A stretch of DNA of 9,186 nucleotides from Desulfovibrio desulfuricans (GCA_003251995.1 QKDT01000078.1:1-9186), one strand, 5' to 3'; shown: positions 1 through 6,179, numbered from the stretch's first letter. A program made the numbers and translations. Notes: a model not told the origin generated them from the letters alone.

Positions 1-278
1 CCTGCCAGGGCGTAAATGCCAGGGTCGCCAGAGCAGACAAGAGCCGTGGGTTGCCCGGACAAGGCGGCGTCAACTGCCGCAGAGCAGCGTTCTTCTTCAT
101 GGCGCATGCCGGTACTGATGCATTGTTTGCCCACCAGCAGCTCCGGCGGTACCAGATCCATGTACAGGCTGTACCCGGCTACGCATGAAGCGTTTGCTAT
201 GACCTCGCGGGCCAGAGGGGTAAGACATGAGGCGGAGCCGGGGCCGAGGCCTACAACGTGTAAACTGGCTGGATTCAT
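1..278 (-). CDS. cobJ: Precorrin-3B / cobalt-precorrin-3 C17-methyltransferase, N-terminal part (cut by window edge)
   Basis: This reading frame enters from the window edge and codes for the first 92 residues. The product is a cytoplasmic SAM-dependent methyltransferase that methylates C17 and contracts the ring of precorrin-3 in cobalamin synthesis. Seen in the translation: the tetrapyrrole-methylase glycine motif VVGLGPGSA (residues 8-16), LTPLA (19-23), GYSLYMDL (35-42), the CobJ/CbiH signature STGMRHEEER (55-64) and the second SAM-site motif VCSGDPGIYA (81-90). The ATG at 278 overlaps the stop of cbiG by one base (TAATG), with an AGGA seven bases upstream inside cbiG, so translation is probably coupled. 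The anaerobic name cbiH would suit equally well. The C-terminal half, and any fusion partner, lies outside the window. Confidence 0.93.
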   Translation of the reverse strand, partial: MNPASLHVVGLGPGSASCLTPLAREVIANASCVAGYSLYMDLVPPELLVGKQCISTGMRHEEERCSAAVDAALSGQPTALVCSGDPGIYALA

Positions 279-1474
279 TAATTATTCCTGTCCATGACAG
301 CTATGGCTAGGGTCAACTGGCCCTGCTCTTTGATTTTGGGAACAAGCAGACGTGGTGTGCCCGCAGTAAAAATTTGTTCTGCCGCCAGCAATGCCGAGGC
401 CTCGCATACACTGAATGGCGGCTGGCTAAAGCGCCTGCCTGCTGCTGCGGAGGGGTTGGGTGTGGTGCGGCGTGCAAGCTCTGCGGCTTCAAATCCCACC
501 AGAGGTATCCTCAGTCGCTCGGCAAGGGCCACCAGGGCTGGCTCCTGCAACTTATCATTCACGGTTGCAAGGGCTGCCACAGCTAATGGTTCAAGACCTT
601 GTGCCGCAAGCTGGTTGCGCACGGCGGCTTCCACCAGGGGGGCGGGAGTATTTTTGCGGCAGCCGAGGCCAATAACCAAACGGGGAACCGCCACCCGCAG
701 GGTGCCGGATCGTGGGGCAAGCTGCCGCCAGTGCGCTGCCACCAACTCACTTTTTTTATTGGGCGGCGTGGTGTCGGTATGCGTTGCAGTCAGGCGGTGC
801 AGCAAGGGGTGCTTGGGCACGGCATGGCATGGATCCCAGAGGTTCAGCCGCGCGCCCTCAAGCATGGCGGCCTGCATTGCTGGCAGCCGGTCCCAATCCA
901 CAAGTTGCAATCCCGCGTTACGCAGCAAAAGATCAAGAGGCTGCGGCGCTGCCTCATGGGCTATGTTATCCGCTTGATGCGCGCAATCCATGGCGTCCGA
1001 GGCTGTGGTAATGACGGCTGTGGCCTCAAGCAGACGGGCCACATGTCGCGCCAGTTCGTTGGCTCCGCCCCAGTGCCCGGAGAGCAGACTTATGACGTAT
1101 TGCCCTGTGGGGTCCAGCACCAAAACCGGGGCATCGGTGCTTTTGTGTGAAAGCAGGGGGGCGAGAGCGCGCACCGCAATACCCGTTGCGCCAATAAAGG
1201 CGTGCGCTGCAAACGCTTTGTAGGTTGTTGCCAGCAACGGGCCAATTTTATCGAAAGAATTCGCCCCCGCAGGGCAGAATCGCGCCGGGGCAAACAGCTC
1301 CATGCGGGCGAGTAAGGCGGGCTTGTGTGCATTTGCGCTCGCGCAAGCCTGGCCCGCGCTCGGCACGCTCCACGGGCTGGCCTCCAGGCCAGCCGCAAGG
1401 CGCTGAGCCAAGGGCAGGGCAGAGGGGTTGAGCGCATAACAGGCAAGGGCGTTGGTACGGCGAGGACTGTACAA
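278..1474 (-). CDS. cbiG: Cobalt-precorrin-5A hydrolase, cobalamin biosynthesis protein CbiG
   Basis: CbiG opens the lactone ring of cobalt-precorrin-5A and releases acetaldehyde, giving cobalt-precorrin-5B in the anaerobic B12 pathway; it acts in the cytoplasm. The 398-residue product has the usual layout. The N-terminal domain shows GATGIAVRALAPLL (95-108), VLVLDPTGQYVISLLSGHWG (117-136) and then GANELA. The C-terminal domain begins at VIGLGCRKNTP (267-277) and continues through TVNDKLQE (304-311) and SVCEASALLAA (355-365). Start: no ATG or GTG lies upstream in the open frame, and the first internal ATG (codon 58) would remove conserved sequence. The TTG at 1474 has a strong GAGGGAGG (1479-1486) four bases away and places the typical first strand (ALACYALNP) correctly. 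A terminator separates the gene from hemL upstream, so it depends on read-through or on its own unseen promoter. It is coupled to cobJ downstream. Confidence 0.93.
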   Translation of the reverse strand: MYSPRRTNALACYALNPSALPLAQRLAAGLEASPWSVPSAGQACASANAHKPALLARMELFAPARFCPAGANSFDKIGPLLATTYKAFAAHAFIGATGIAVRALAPLLSHKSTDAPVLVLDPTGQYVISLLSGHWGGANELARHVARLLEATAVITTASDAMDCAHQADNIAHEAAPQPLDLLLRNAGLQLVDWDRLPAMQAAMLEGARLNLWDPCHAVPKHPLLHRLTATHTDTTPPNKKSELVAAHWRQLAPRSGTLRVAVPRLVIGLGCRKNTPAPLVEAAVRNQLAAQGLEPLAVAALATVNDKLQEPALVALAERLRIPLVGFEAAELARRTTPNPSAAAGRRFSQPPFSVCEASALLAAEQIFTAGTPRLLVPKIKEQGQLTLAIAVMDRNN

Positions 1475-1478
1475 GGGG

Positions 1479-1486
1479 CCTCCCTC
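1479..1486 (-). promoter_or_regulatory. Strong Shine-Dalgarno sequence deciding the TTG start of cbiG
   Basis: On the minus strand GAGGGAGG lies four bases before the TTG at 1474. No ATG or GTG exists upstream in the same open frame, so this site is the main support for the rare start codon. Confidence 0.7.
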
Positions 1487-1495
1487 GGCTGCTGT

Positions 1496-1512
1496 CAGTT
1501 GACGCGCAACTG
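1496..1512 (-). repeat. Small hairpin upstream of cbiG
   Basis: CAGTTG and CAACTG form a perfect 6-bp stem around a 5-base loop, 10 bases upstream of the cbiG Shine-Dalgarno sequence. It could influence initiation at the TTG, or be chance; 6-bp stems are not rare. No cobalamin-riboswitch motif was recognised in the roughly 65 bases between the terminator and cbiG. Confidence 0.4.
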
Positions 1513-1540
1513 CGAGATGCTGGCAAATGCCGCAGGGCTG

Positions 1541-1578
1541 AAATAACAGGGGGAGCCCCTGGCGGAGGCTCCCCCTGT
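1541..1578 (-). terminator. Intrinsic terminator after hemL
   Basis: A perfect 12-bp GC-rich stem (ACAGGGGGAGCC pairing with GGCTCCCCCTGT, plus-strand arms 1546-1557 and 1567-1578) encloses a 9-base loop. On the minus strand the stem is followed by TTATTT. It begins 11 bases past the hemL stop codon. The U-tract is short and interrupted, so some read-through into cbiG and cobJ is plausible. Confidence 0.8.
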
Positions 1579-1589
1579 GCGTGTGTTAG

Positions 1590-2861
1590 TTAAAAGATGA
1601 CCTTGCGGGCCGCGTCCAGAGCCTTGCTAAAGTCCTCGTCGGTGTGGACAAAGGAAACCATGCCCGTTTCGTAGCCGGAAGGCGCAAGGTAGATGCCGTG
1701 AGCGCGCATCTGCTTGTAGAATGTGGTGAAAAGATCCTGATCGCACAGCTTGGCGCTGACAAAATCGGTGACTTCTTTTTCGCTGAAGTAGGGGCAGAAC
1801 ATGGATGCGATGGTGGGCATCTGGATCGGCACACCCTTGGCAGCCAGAATGTCGCGCAGCTCCATGGCAAAATCGTGGGTGCGCTTTTCAAGGGCCGCAT
1901 AGTCGGCGGTTTTGAGGTAGCGCAGGGTGGCTATGCCCGCAGCCATCGCCAGCGGATTGCCCGAAAGCGTGCCCGCCTGATACACGCCGCCCTTGGGAGC
2001 GATGAGTTCCATGTAACGGCGCTTGCCGCCAAAGGCACCCACAGGCAGACCGCCACCGATGATTTTGCCAAAGGTGGTGAGGTCCGGGTCTACGCAAAAA
2101 CGGGCCTGTGCGCCGCCAAAGGCAGCACGAAAGCCGGTGATGACTTCGTCAAAAATGAGCAGGCTGCCGTATTGGTCGGTTATGGCGCGCAGACCTTCAA
2201 GAAAACCGGGCTTGGGCAGCACAAGGCCCATGTTGGCGGCGATGGGTTCCACAATGATGGCGGCAATAGTTGCGCCGTGCTGGTCAAAGATGGCTTTGAC
2301 AGCCTCCAGATCGTTGTAAGGCGCAAGCAGCGTGTCCGCCACAACAGCATTGGGCACACCGGGCGTGCCGGGGATGGAGAACGTGGCAAGGCCGGAACCT
2401 GCGGCGGCGAGGAAGGGATCTGCGTGCCCGTGGTAGCAGCCCACAAACTTGAGCACCTTGTCTCTGCCTGTGGCGGCGCGGGCCAGCCGCAGGGCGCTCA
2501 TGGTAGCCTCTGTGCCGGAGTTGACCATGCGCACCATCTCAAGGCTCGGCATGGCGGCGACAACTTCTTCAGCCAGGGTTACTTCTGCCGGGCAGGGTGC
2601 GCCGTAGCTGGTGCCACGCTTGGCGGCCTCGCAAACGGCCTTGGTTACGGAGGGTTCGTCGTGACCAAGGATCATGGGCCCCCAGGAAAGCACAAAGTCG
2701 ATAAATTCGCGACCGTCCACATCGGTAATCCGGCAGCCGTGTCCTTCAGCGATGAACAGGGGCTGGCTGTCCACATTATGGCATGCGCGCACAGGGCTAT
2801 TGACGCCGCCGGGAATAACCGCGCAGGCCTTTTCAAAAAGCTGCCGAGAAGTGGTTTCCAT
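1590..2861 (-). CDS. hemL: Glutamate-1-semialdehyde 2,1-aminomutase
   Basis: HemL is a PLP enzyme that converts glutamate-1-semialdehyde to 5-aminolevulinate, the last step of the C5 route that feeds heme, siroheme and cobalamin. The 423-residue product is close to the family length (about 430) and complete. Numbering from the upstream TTG (one more than from the ATG), it shows PGGVNSPVRA near residues 18-27, the phosphate-binding segment NSGTEATMSALRLAR (115-129), CYHGHAD (143-149), FDEVITGFR (238-246) with the PLP-ring aspartate, and TTFGKIIGGGLPVGAFGG (263-280) with Lys267 as the expected Schiff-base lysine. The start is set at the ATG at 2861 rather than the adjacent TTG at 2864, because AAGGAG is six bases from the ATG and only three from the TTG. 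It lies 15 bases after the upstream Ahb-type gene, so the two are probably co-transcribed. Confidence 0.97.
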   Translation of the reverse strand: METTSRQLFEKACAVIPGGVNSPVRACHNVDSQPLFIAEGHGCRITDVDGREFIDFVLSWGPMILGHDEPSVTKAVCEAAKRGTSYGAPCPAEVTLAEEVVAAMPSLEMVRMVNSGTEATMSALRLARAATGRDKVLKFVGCYHGHADPFLAAAGSGLATFSIPGTPGVPNAVVADTLLAPYNDLEAVKAIFDQHGATIAAIIVEPIAANMGLVLPKPGFLEGLRAITDQYGSLLIFDEVITGFRAAFGGAQARFCVDPDLTTFGKIIGGGLPVGAFGGKRRYMELIAPKGGVYQAGTLSGNPLAMAAGIATLRYLKTADYAALEKRTHDFAMELRDILAAKGVPIQMPTIASMFCPYFSEKEVTDFVSAKLCDQDLFTTFYKQMRAHGIYLAPSGYETGMVSFVHTDEDFSKALDAARKVIF

Positions 2862-2867
2862 CAAAGG

Positions 2868-2873
2868 CTCCTT
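2868..2873 (-). promoter_or_regulatory. Ribosome binding site of hemL
   Basis: AAGGAG on the minus strand lies in the 15-base gap after the stop codon of the upstream gene. Its six-base spacing to the ATG at 2861 decides between that codon and the TTG at 2864. Confidence 0.75.
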
Positions 2874-2876
2874 GTA

Positions 2877-3356
2877 TCAGGCAAAATAGGTCATAGAAAT
2901 TTTTTTCAGTTCCTTGAGGCTGCGCAGCACGGCATGCTCGCGCAGGGGGGTGTCACGCTTGAGGTCTTCTACCACGCCAAGGCATTCCGTTTCGCTGCGC
3001 CCATGAATCATGGTGTAGAGCTCGTAGGGCCAATCGGGTGCGGAGCTTGGGCGGTAGTAGACATGGGAAATATGGTTGTGCAGCGAGGCCTGTGCGCCGC
3101 ACTGCTCCACAATATCTGCGTCGATCTTCCAGGCGACCATGGCGTTGTGCGTCCAGCCGGTTTTCTGGTGCTTGATGCTGGCACCAAAACGGCGGATCGC
3201 CCCAGATTCCTTGAGTGAACTGAGCAGCTCAAGCACCTGGGCTTCGGTCATGCCCGCTGTGGCGGCTATATCGGCATAGGGGGTGAGCGAATCGGGCAGG
3301 TTGTCTTGCACTATGCGCAGCACGGCCTGCTCTGCGGGGGTAAACTGTCGGCTCAT
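2877..3356 (-). CDS. Siroheme decarboxylase subunit (AhbA/AhbB type, Lrp/AsnC fold)
   Basis: AhbA and AhbB together decarboxylate siroheme to 12,18-didecarboxysiroheme, the first committed step of the siroheme-dependent heme pathway of sulfate reducers and archaea. The 159-residue product has an N-terminal winged helix-turn-helix (about 5-55), the RRFGAS motif (55-60) and an AsnC-like effector domain. The segment HNHISHVYYRP (93-103) followed by DWPYELYTMIHGRS (108-121) is typical of the Ahb/NirDLGH decarboxylases rather than of amino-acid-sensing Lrp regulators. Location directly before hemL agrees. I cannot tell AhbA from AhbB by eye, and the partner subunit is not in this window. Automatic pipelines may call it an Lrp/AsnC transcriptional regulator. 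The start at 3356 is chosen over an upstream in-frame ATG at 3425 because GGAG lies five bases away and the upstream residues look like untranslated leader. Confidence 0.85.
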   Translation of the reverse strand: MSRQFTPAEQAVLRIVQDNLPDSLTPYADIAATAGMTEAQVLELLSSLKESGAIRRFGASIKHQKTGWTHNAMVAWKIDADIVEQCGAQASLHNHISHVYYRPSSAPDWPYELYTMIHGRSETECLGVVEDLKRDTPLREHAVLRSLKELKKISMTYFA

Positions 3357-3399
3357 GAATTCTCCGATACTATGGGCGGGGGCGCTGTGTGCGCGGTTT

Positions 3400-3473
3400 G
3401 CTTTTGCCGCGGGCCCATGCCGCAAGCACGGCCCCTGAGCCGGTTGCGAACCAGGGGCCGTTTGAGCAAAAGC
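3400..3473 (-). repeat. Nested inverted repeats in the leader of the Ahb-type gene and hemL
   Basis: An outer 8-bp pair (GCTTTTGC at 3400-3407 and GCAAAAGC at 3466-3473) encloses a perfect 10-bp pair (ACGGCCCCTG at 3428-3437 and CAGGGGCCGT at 3452-3461). The inner loop itself contains GGTT-GCG-AACC. The structure fills most of the 127 bases between the SLOG-like gene and the Ahb-type gene. No U-tract follows it on either strand, so a simple terminator is unlikely; a structured 5' leader or an operator is possible. No known riboswitch consensus was recognised. Confidence 0.5.
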
Positions 3474-3483
3474 GGATTATGTA

Positions 3484-4038
3484 CTAGCGCGAAAAAGAGC
3501 GCGCAAACAGGTTTTGAATGGCTATGCGCCCGTTGTCTTCAAGAAAACGTGTGCCGGTGGCGGCAAAATGGGCGTGGGTGATAAGCGGTTCGTCGGTCTG
3601 GCTCCAGTTGTCCTTGTTCCAGAAAAACCAGGTATTTTTGGGCTGGTCAAAAACAAGCAGGGGCTTGTTGCAGATTTTGGCAAATTCTGCGCCCCAGCCT
3701 GTGCCACCCTTCACGGTGCCGTCTGGCTGGATTGCGCCGATAACAATGATCTGCTCACCGCTGCTGACCTGCCAGCATATGGATTGCAAAACTTTGCGGA
3801 AAAGAGGTGCGCGTGTGTATTCGCGGCTCATGAGGCGCGAAACGTAGGTCAGGCTGACATCTTTGAGGGCCAGTTCTTCAGAGGTGAGCACCCGCACGCC
3901 GCGCGTGCGTTCAATCTGGTGTCCTTCAAAGCTGTAGTTTACTTCTTCCATACCCCAGCTTTCGGCCAAAGCGCCGAAGAACTGCTCTGTTCCTGCGGCG
4001 CCGCCGCTGTAAAGCACACACTGGTTGGGGGTAAGCAT
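3484..4038 (-). CDS. Hypothetical protein, possible SLOG/LOG-like Rossmann fold
   Basis: I do not recognise this 184-residue protein as a named family. It has no signal peptide or membrane segment and is likely cytoplasmic. A glycine-rich stretch near the N-terminus, VLYSGGAAGTEQFF (8-21), is followed by a second glycine motif, KGGTGWGAEFA (110-120), then a strand, LLVFDQ (127-132), an aromatic run, NTWFFWN (135-141), and ATGTRFL (160-166). Two glycine-rich loops with a GGTG..AEFA segment and a following hydrophobic strand resemble the SLOG superfamily (LOG, DprA, YpsA-like), whose members bind nucleotides or nucleotide-derived ligands; this is inference from pattern only. The start at 4038 has AGGAGGG five bases upstream. 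A TTG start at 4053 would consume that Shine-Dalgarno sequence and is rejected. It is a single gene, separated by about 400 bases from actP and 127 bases from the Ahb-type gene. Confidence 0.8.
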   Translation of the reverse strand: MLTPNQCVLYSGGAAGTEQFFGALAESWGMEEVNYSFEGHQIERTRGVRVLTSEELALKDVSLTYVSRLMSREYTRAPLFRKVLQSICWQVSSGEQIIVIGAIQPDGTVKGGTGWGAEFAKICNKPLLVFDQPKNTWFFWNKDNWSQTDEPLITHAHFAATGTRFLEDNGRIAIQNLFARSFSR

Positions 4039-4043
4039 GAATG

Positions 4044-4050
4044 CCCTCCT
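4044..4050 (-). promoter_or_regulatory. Shine-Dalgarno sequence fixing the start of the SLOG-like gene
   Basis: AGGAGGG on the minus strand, five bases before the ATG at 4038. The alternative TTG at 4053 would place these bases inside the coding sequence. Confidence 0.75.
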
Positions 4051-4114
4051 CAAAGGATTGTTGCGCCGGACAAGGGGCTACGGGCCAAAAAAACCGGCAG
4101 AAGCGTCATGGCTC

Positions 4115-4143
4115 ATCATGGCAAAATTTACAGCAGTCGGCAA
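4115..4143 (-). promoter_or_regulatory. Possible sigma-70 promoter of the SLOG-like gene
   Basis: On the minus strand TTGCCG (4138-4143) and CATGAT (4115-4120) are separated by 17 bases. Each hexamer matches four of six consensus positions. The site lies about 75 bases upstream of the start codon. Such weak matches are common by chance, so this is only a candidate. Confidence 0.22.
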
Positions 4144-4266
4144 GGCAAGCCCACAAAGAAATGCGGCAGGGGATGTTTGAGCTTGTTATGGGCACACAGG
4201 CACCGTTGCATACGCTGCGCCGCAATGCCGTATGGCATAAATGGCGGCTGTGGAGGCGGTTTTGAG

Positions 4267-4306
4267 TATGCCCGTCCGAAAAACATCTGTCTTTCAGACG
4301 GGCATA
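4267..4306 (-). terminator. Intrinsic terminator after actP, nested in a larger inverted repeat
   Basis: On the minus strand CGTCTG and CAGATG form a 6-bp stem (one G-U pair) with an AAAGA loop, directly followed by TTTTT (plus-strand 4279-4283): a compact intrinsic terminator. The same left arm is also part of a longer, mutually exclusive stem, TATGCCCGTC (4267-4276) with GACGGGCATA (4297-4306), extended to 12 pairs on the minus-strand RNA by a G-U and a further pair. The larger stem has no U-tract on the minus strand. Termination of the acetate operon about 140 bases past actP is the simplest reading. Confidence 0.55.
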
Positions 4307-4330
4307 GGGTTTTACAATACGTTATTGTGG

Positions 4331-4353
4331 TCACGCCGTATCAGGCGGTATCA
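4331..4353. repeat. Degenerate 10-bp direct repeat (TCAnGCnGTA type)
   Basis: TCACGCCGTA (4331-4340) is followed head to tail by TCAGGCGGTA (4341-4350), then by TCACGG. CCGTATCA and CGGTATCA thus recur at exactly one helical turn. It could be an operator or a short slippage-derived repeat. Confidence 0.4.
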
Positions 4354-4390
4354 CGGCTATTGTAGGCATCAGGCCGCAAATACGTTGTGC

Positions 4391-4430
4391 CGGGGCTGCG
4401 TGGGTCTGTGCGGGTCTGCATGAATCTGGC
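4391..4430. repeat. Degenerate 10-bp tandem repeat, about four units (nGGGTCTGnn)
   Basis: Consecutive ten-base units read CGGGGCTGCG, TGGGTCTGTG, CGGGTCTGCA and TGAATCTGGC. CTG holds in all four at unit positions 6-8, TCTG in the last three, and GGG in the first three. The array lies 13 bases past the actP stop codon in the untranslated tail. Confidence 0.5.
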
Positions 4431-4442
4431 CTGTCGTGCGCA

Positions 4443-6179
4443 TCAGTGCGCCGTGGGTTTAAAAGCTCCAAGGCCGGTTTCAGAACGTATTTTCTGGTCG
4501 GCAAAGGCTTCTCTTTCTTTTTGCGCCTGTGGGGACCGGTCGCAAACCGAAACCACCCAGATGCACAAAAAGGCCAGCGGCATGGAAAAAATCGCCGGTG
4601 ACGAATACGGAAAGGGGGCCGAGCCTGGCGGGTTGCCGAGGGTTGTCACCCACACCGCATCCGAGAGCATGGTCATGATCAAAGCCGCCAGCAGCCCTGT
4701 AAAGCCCCCGGCGACGGCCCCTCTGGTGGTGCAGCCCTTCCACAGGACAGAAAGGATCAAGGCCGGAAAGTTGGCTGATGCCGCAATGGCAAAGGCCAGT
4801 GACACCATGAAGGCCACATTCTGTTTTTCAAACACAACGCCAAGAAACATGGCGATGATGCCAAGGGCTACGGTTGTAAGCTTGGAGATTTTGAGCTCGT
4901 CGCTGGAGCTGGCCCTGCCCTTTTTGAGCGCAGAGGCGTACAGGTCGTGCGCCACGGCAGATGCGCCGGAGAGCGTCAGCCCCGCTACCACCGCAAGAAT
5001 GGTGGCAAAAGCCACAGCCGACATGAAGCCAAGAAAGACGTTGCCGCCAATGGCATTGGCAAGATGCACGGCTGCCATGTTGCCGCCGCCGCGCAGGGTT
5101 CCGTTTGCATCAAGAAATTCGGGGTTGGTGCTGACAAAAACAATGGCCCCGAAGCCGATGATGAAGGTCAAAATATAGAAATACCCTATCCATGTGGTTG
5201 CCCAAAGCACGCTTTTTCTGGCTTCTCTGGCATCGGGCACTGTGAAAAAGCGCATCAATATATGCGGCAGGCCAGCGGTGCCGAACATAAGGGCAATGCC
5301 AAGAGAGATCGCCGAGATGGGGTCTTTGACAAAGCCGCCGGGCCCCATGATGGCAGAGCTTTTTTTAATGCCCACCGCCGCAGAAAAGAGTTTTTCGGGG
5401 CTGAAACCATATTGGGCCATGACCATAAAGGCCATGAATGTGGCCCCGCCGAGCAGCAGGCAGGCCTTGATGATCTGCACCCACGTGGTCGCCGTCATGC
5501 CGCCAAAAAGCACATAGGCCATCATGAGCAGGCCCACAATGACCACCGCATAGTGGTAATCAAGGCCAAAGAGCAGCTTGATAAGCTGCCCCGCGCCCAC
5601 CATTTGCGCGATCAGATAAAACAGCACCACCACAAGGGTACCGGATGCGGCGAAAATGCGCACAGGAACCTGCTGGAGCCTGTAGGCCACCACATCGGCA
5701 AAGGTAAAACGCCCAAGGTTGCGCAGACGCTCCGCCATCATAAACGTTATCAGGGGCCAACCCACCTGAAAACCAATGGCGTAGATCAGGCCGTCAAAGC
5801 CTGTTGCCATCACTGCGGCTGAAATACCTAAAAAGGACGCCGCCGACATAAAATCGCCCGCAATGGCAAGACCGTTTTGAAAGCCCGTAATGCCGCCGCC
5901 AGCCGTATAAAAATCTGCGGCGGAGCGGGTGCGTTTGGCTGCCCATTTGGTTATCCACAGTGACGCGCCGACAAAAACGGTAAACATGACGATAGCCGTC
6001 CAGTCTGTTTTTTGTTTTTGCGTTTCTTCAATAACGCCCGCTGCCAGCGCCAGGCCCGGCAGCACGGCCCAGGTAAGGAACATGAGCAGCGCCGCGCCAA
6101 GGGCGCAGGCAATGGGTGTGGGGGTAAACGCTGTGGCGGATGTCTGCTGTTCAAGCGGATGGCTGGTCATGGTTTTCAT
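4443..6179 (-). CDS. actP: Cation/acetate symporter ActP
   Basis: ActP is a sodium:solute symporter-family inner-membrane carrier that takes up acetate and related short carboxylates with a cation. The 578 residues follow E. coli ActP (549 residues, recalled) nearly throughout: FYTAGGGITGFQNGLAIAGD (90-109) then FMSAASFLG, GLIYAIGFQVGWP (130-142), QMVGAGQLIKLLFGL (192-206), GTAGLPHILMRFFTVPDARE (300-319), FATILAVVAGLTLSGASAVA (391-410) and HDLYA, FAIAASANFPALILS (463-477), and a tail ending in AH as in E. coli. About a dozen or more hydrophobic segments are spread through the chain. The N-terminus carries some 20 extra residues before a hydrophobic stretch (about 23-47) that may be a cleaved signal or an extra helix. 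The ATG overlaps the stop of the DUF485 gene as ATGA, giving tight coupling. Acetate use, or re-uptake of acetate excreted by an incomplete oxidiser, is the likely role. Confidence 0.95.
   Translation of the reverse strand: MKTMTSHPLEQQTSATAFTPTPIACALGAALLMFLTWAVLPGLALAAGVIEETQKQKTDWTAIVMFTVFVGASLWITKWAAKRTRSAADFYTAGGGITGFQNGLAIAGDFMSAASFLGISAAVMATGFDGLIYAIGFQVGWPLITFMMAERLRNLGRFTFADVVAYRLQQVPVRIFAASGTLVVVLFYLIAQMVGAGQLIKLLFGLDYHYAVVIVGLLMMAYVLFGGMTATTWVQIIKACLLLGGATFMAFMVMAQYGFSPEKLFSAAVGIKKSSAIMGPGGFVKDPISAISLGIALMFGTAGLPHILMRFFTVPDAREARKSVLWATTWIGYFYILTFIIGFGAIVFVSTNPEFLDANGTLRGGGNMAAVHLANAIGGNVFLGFMSAVAFATILAVVAGLTLSGASAVAHDLYASALKKGRASSSDELKISKLTTVALGIIAMFLGVVFEKQNVAFMVSLAFAIAASANFPALILSVLWKGCTTRGAVAGGFTGLLAALIMTMLSDAVWVTTLGNPPGSAPFPYSSPAIFSMPLAFLCIWVVSVCDRSPQAQKEREAFADQKIRSETGLGAFKPTAH

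Larger units (their letters stand above)
4039..4442. other. Gene-free intergenic region between actP and the SLOG-like gene
   Basis: I find no credible gene here. The short open frames on both strands lack good ribosome sites and have compositions typical of random translation. On the minus strand the region comprises an untranslated tail of about 140 bases after actP, a nested terminator/inverted repeat (4267-4306), a 14-base palindrome (4225-4238, ATGCC-GTAT-GGCAT) and a possible promoter for the next gene. Two degenerate 10-bp tandem repeats (4331-4353 and 4391-4430) lie in the tail. Confidence 0.6.

Noticed and set aside
16..297. Plus-strand open frame of 93 codons at the window start
   Set aside because: The opposite strand encodes an unmistakable CobJ N-terminus over the same bases.
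1475..1540. Cobalamin riboswitch upstream of cbiG
   Set aside because: The space is too short for the full element, and no B12-box-like conserved stretch was recognised; only a 6-bp hairpin is present.
1475..1587. Longer CbiG with an upstream start
   Set aside because: The frame is open back to about 1587 but contains no ATG or GTG and runs through the hemL terminator; the TTG at 1474 has the best Shine-Dalgarno sequence.
1644..3218. Long plus-strand open frame of 524 codons
   Set aside because: It is antisense to hemL and the Ahb-type gene, both of which have full family signatures. The translation looks compositionally odd, and a long antisense frame is expected from the third-position GC bias of the real genes.
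4128..4334. Possible small minus-strand gene of 68 codons in the intergenic gap
   Set aside because: It overlaps the terminator structure, has no good ribosome site, and its translation has no family-like pattern.
3514..4365. Plus-strand open frame of 283 codons across the SLOG-like gene and the gap
   Set aside because: It is antisense to a gene with a good ribosome site and structured motifs; its translation shows no recognisable domain.
4947..5822. Plus-strand open frame of 291 codons, rich in histidine, lysine and glycine
   Set aside because: It lies wholly antisense within actP; the His/Lys/Gly-rich composition is the mirror of a hydrophobic membrane protein's codons.
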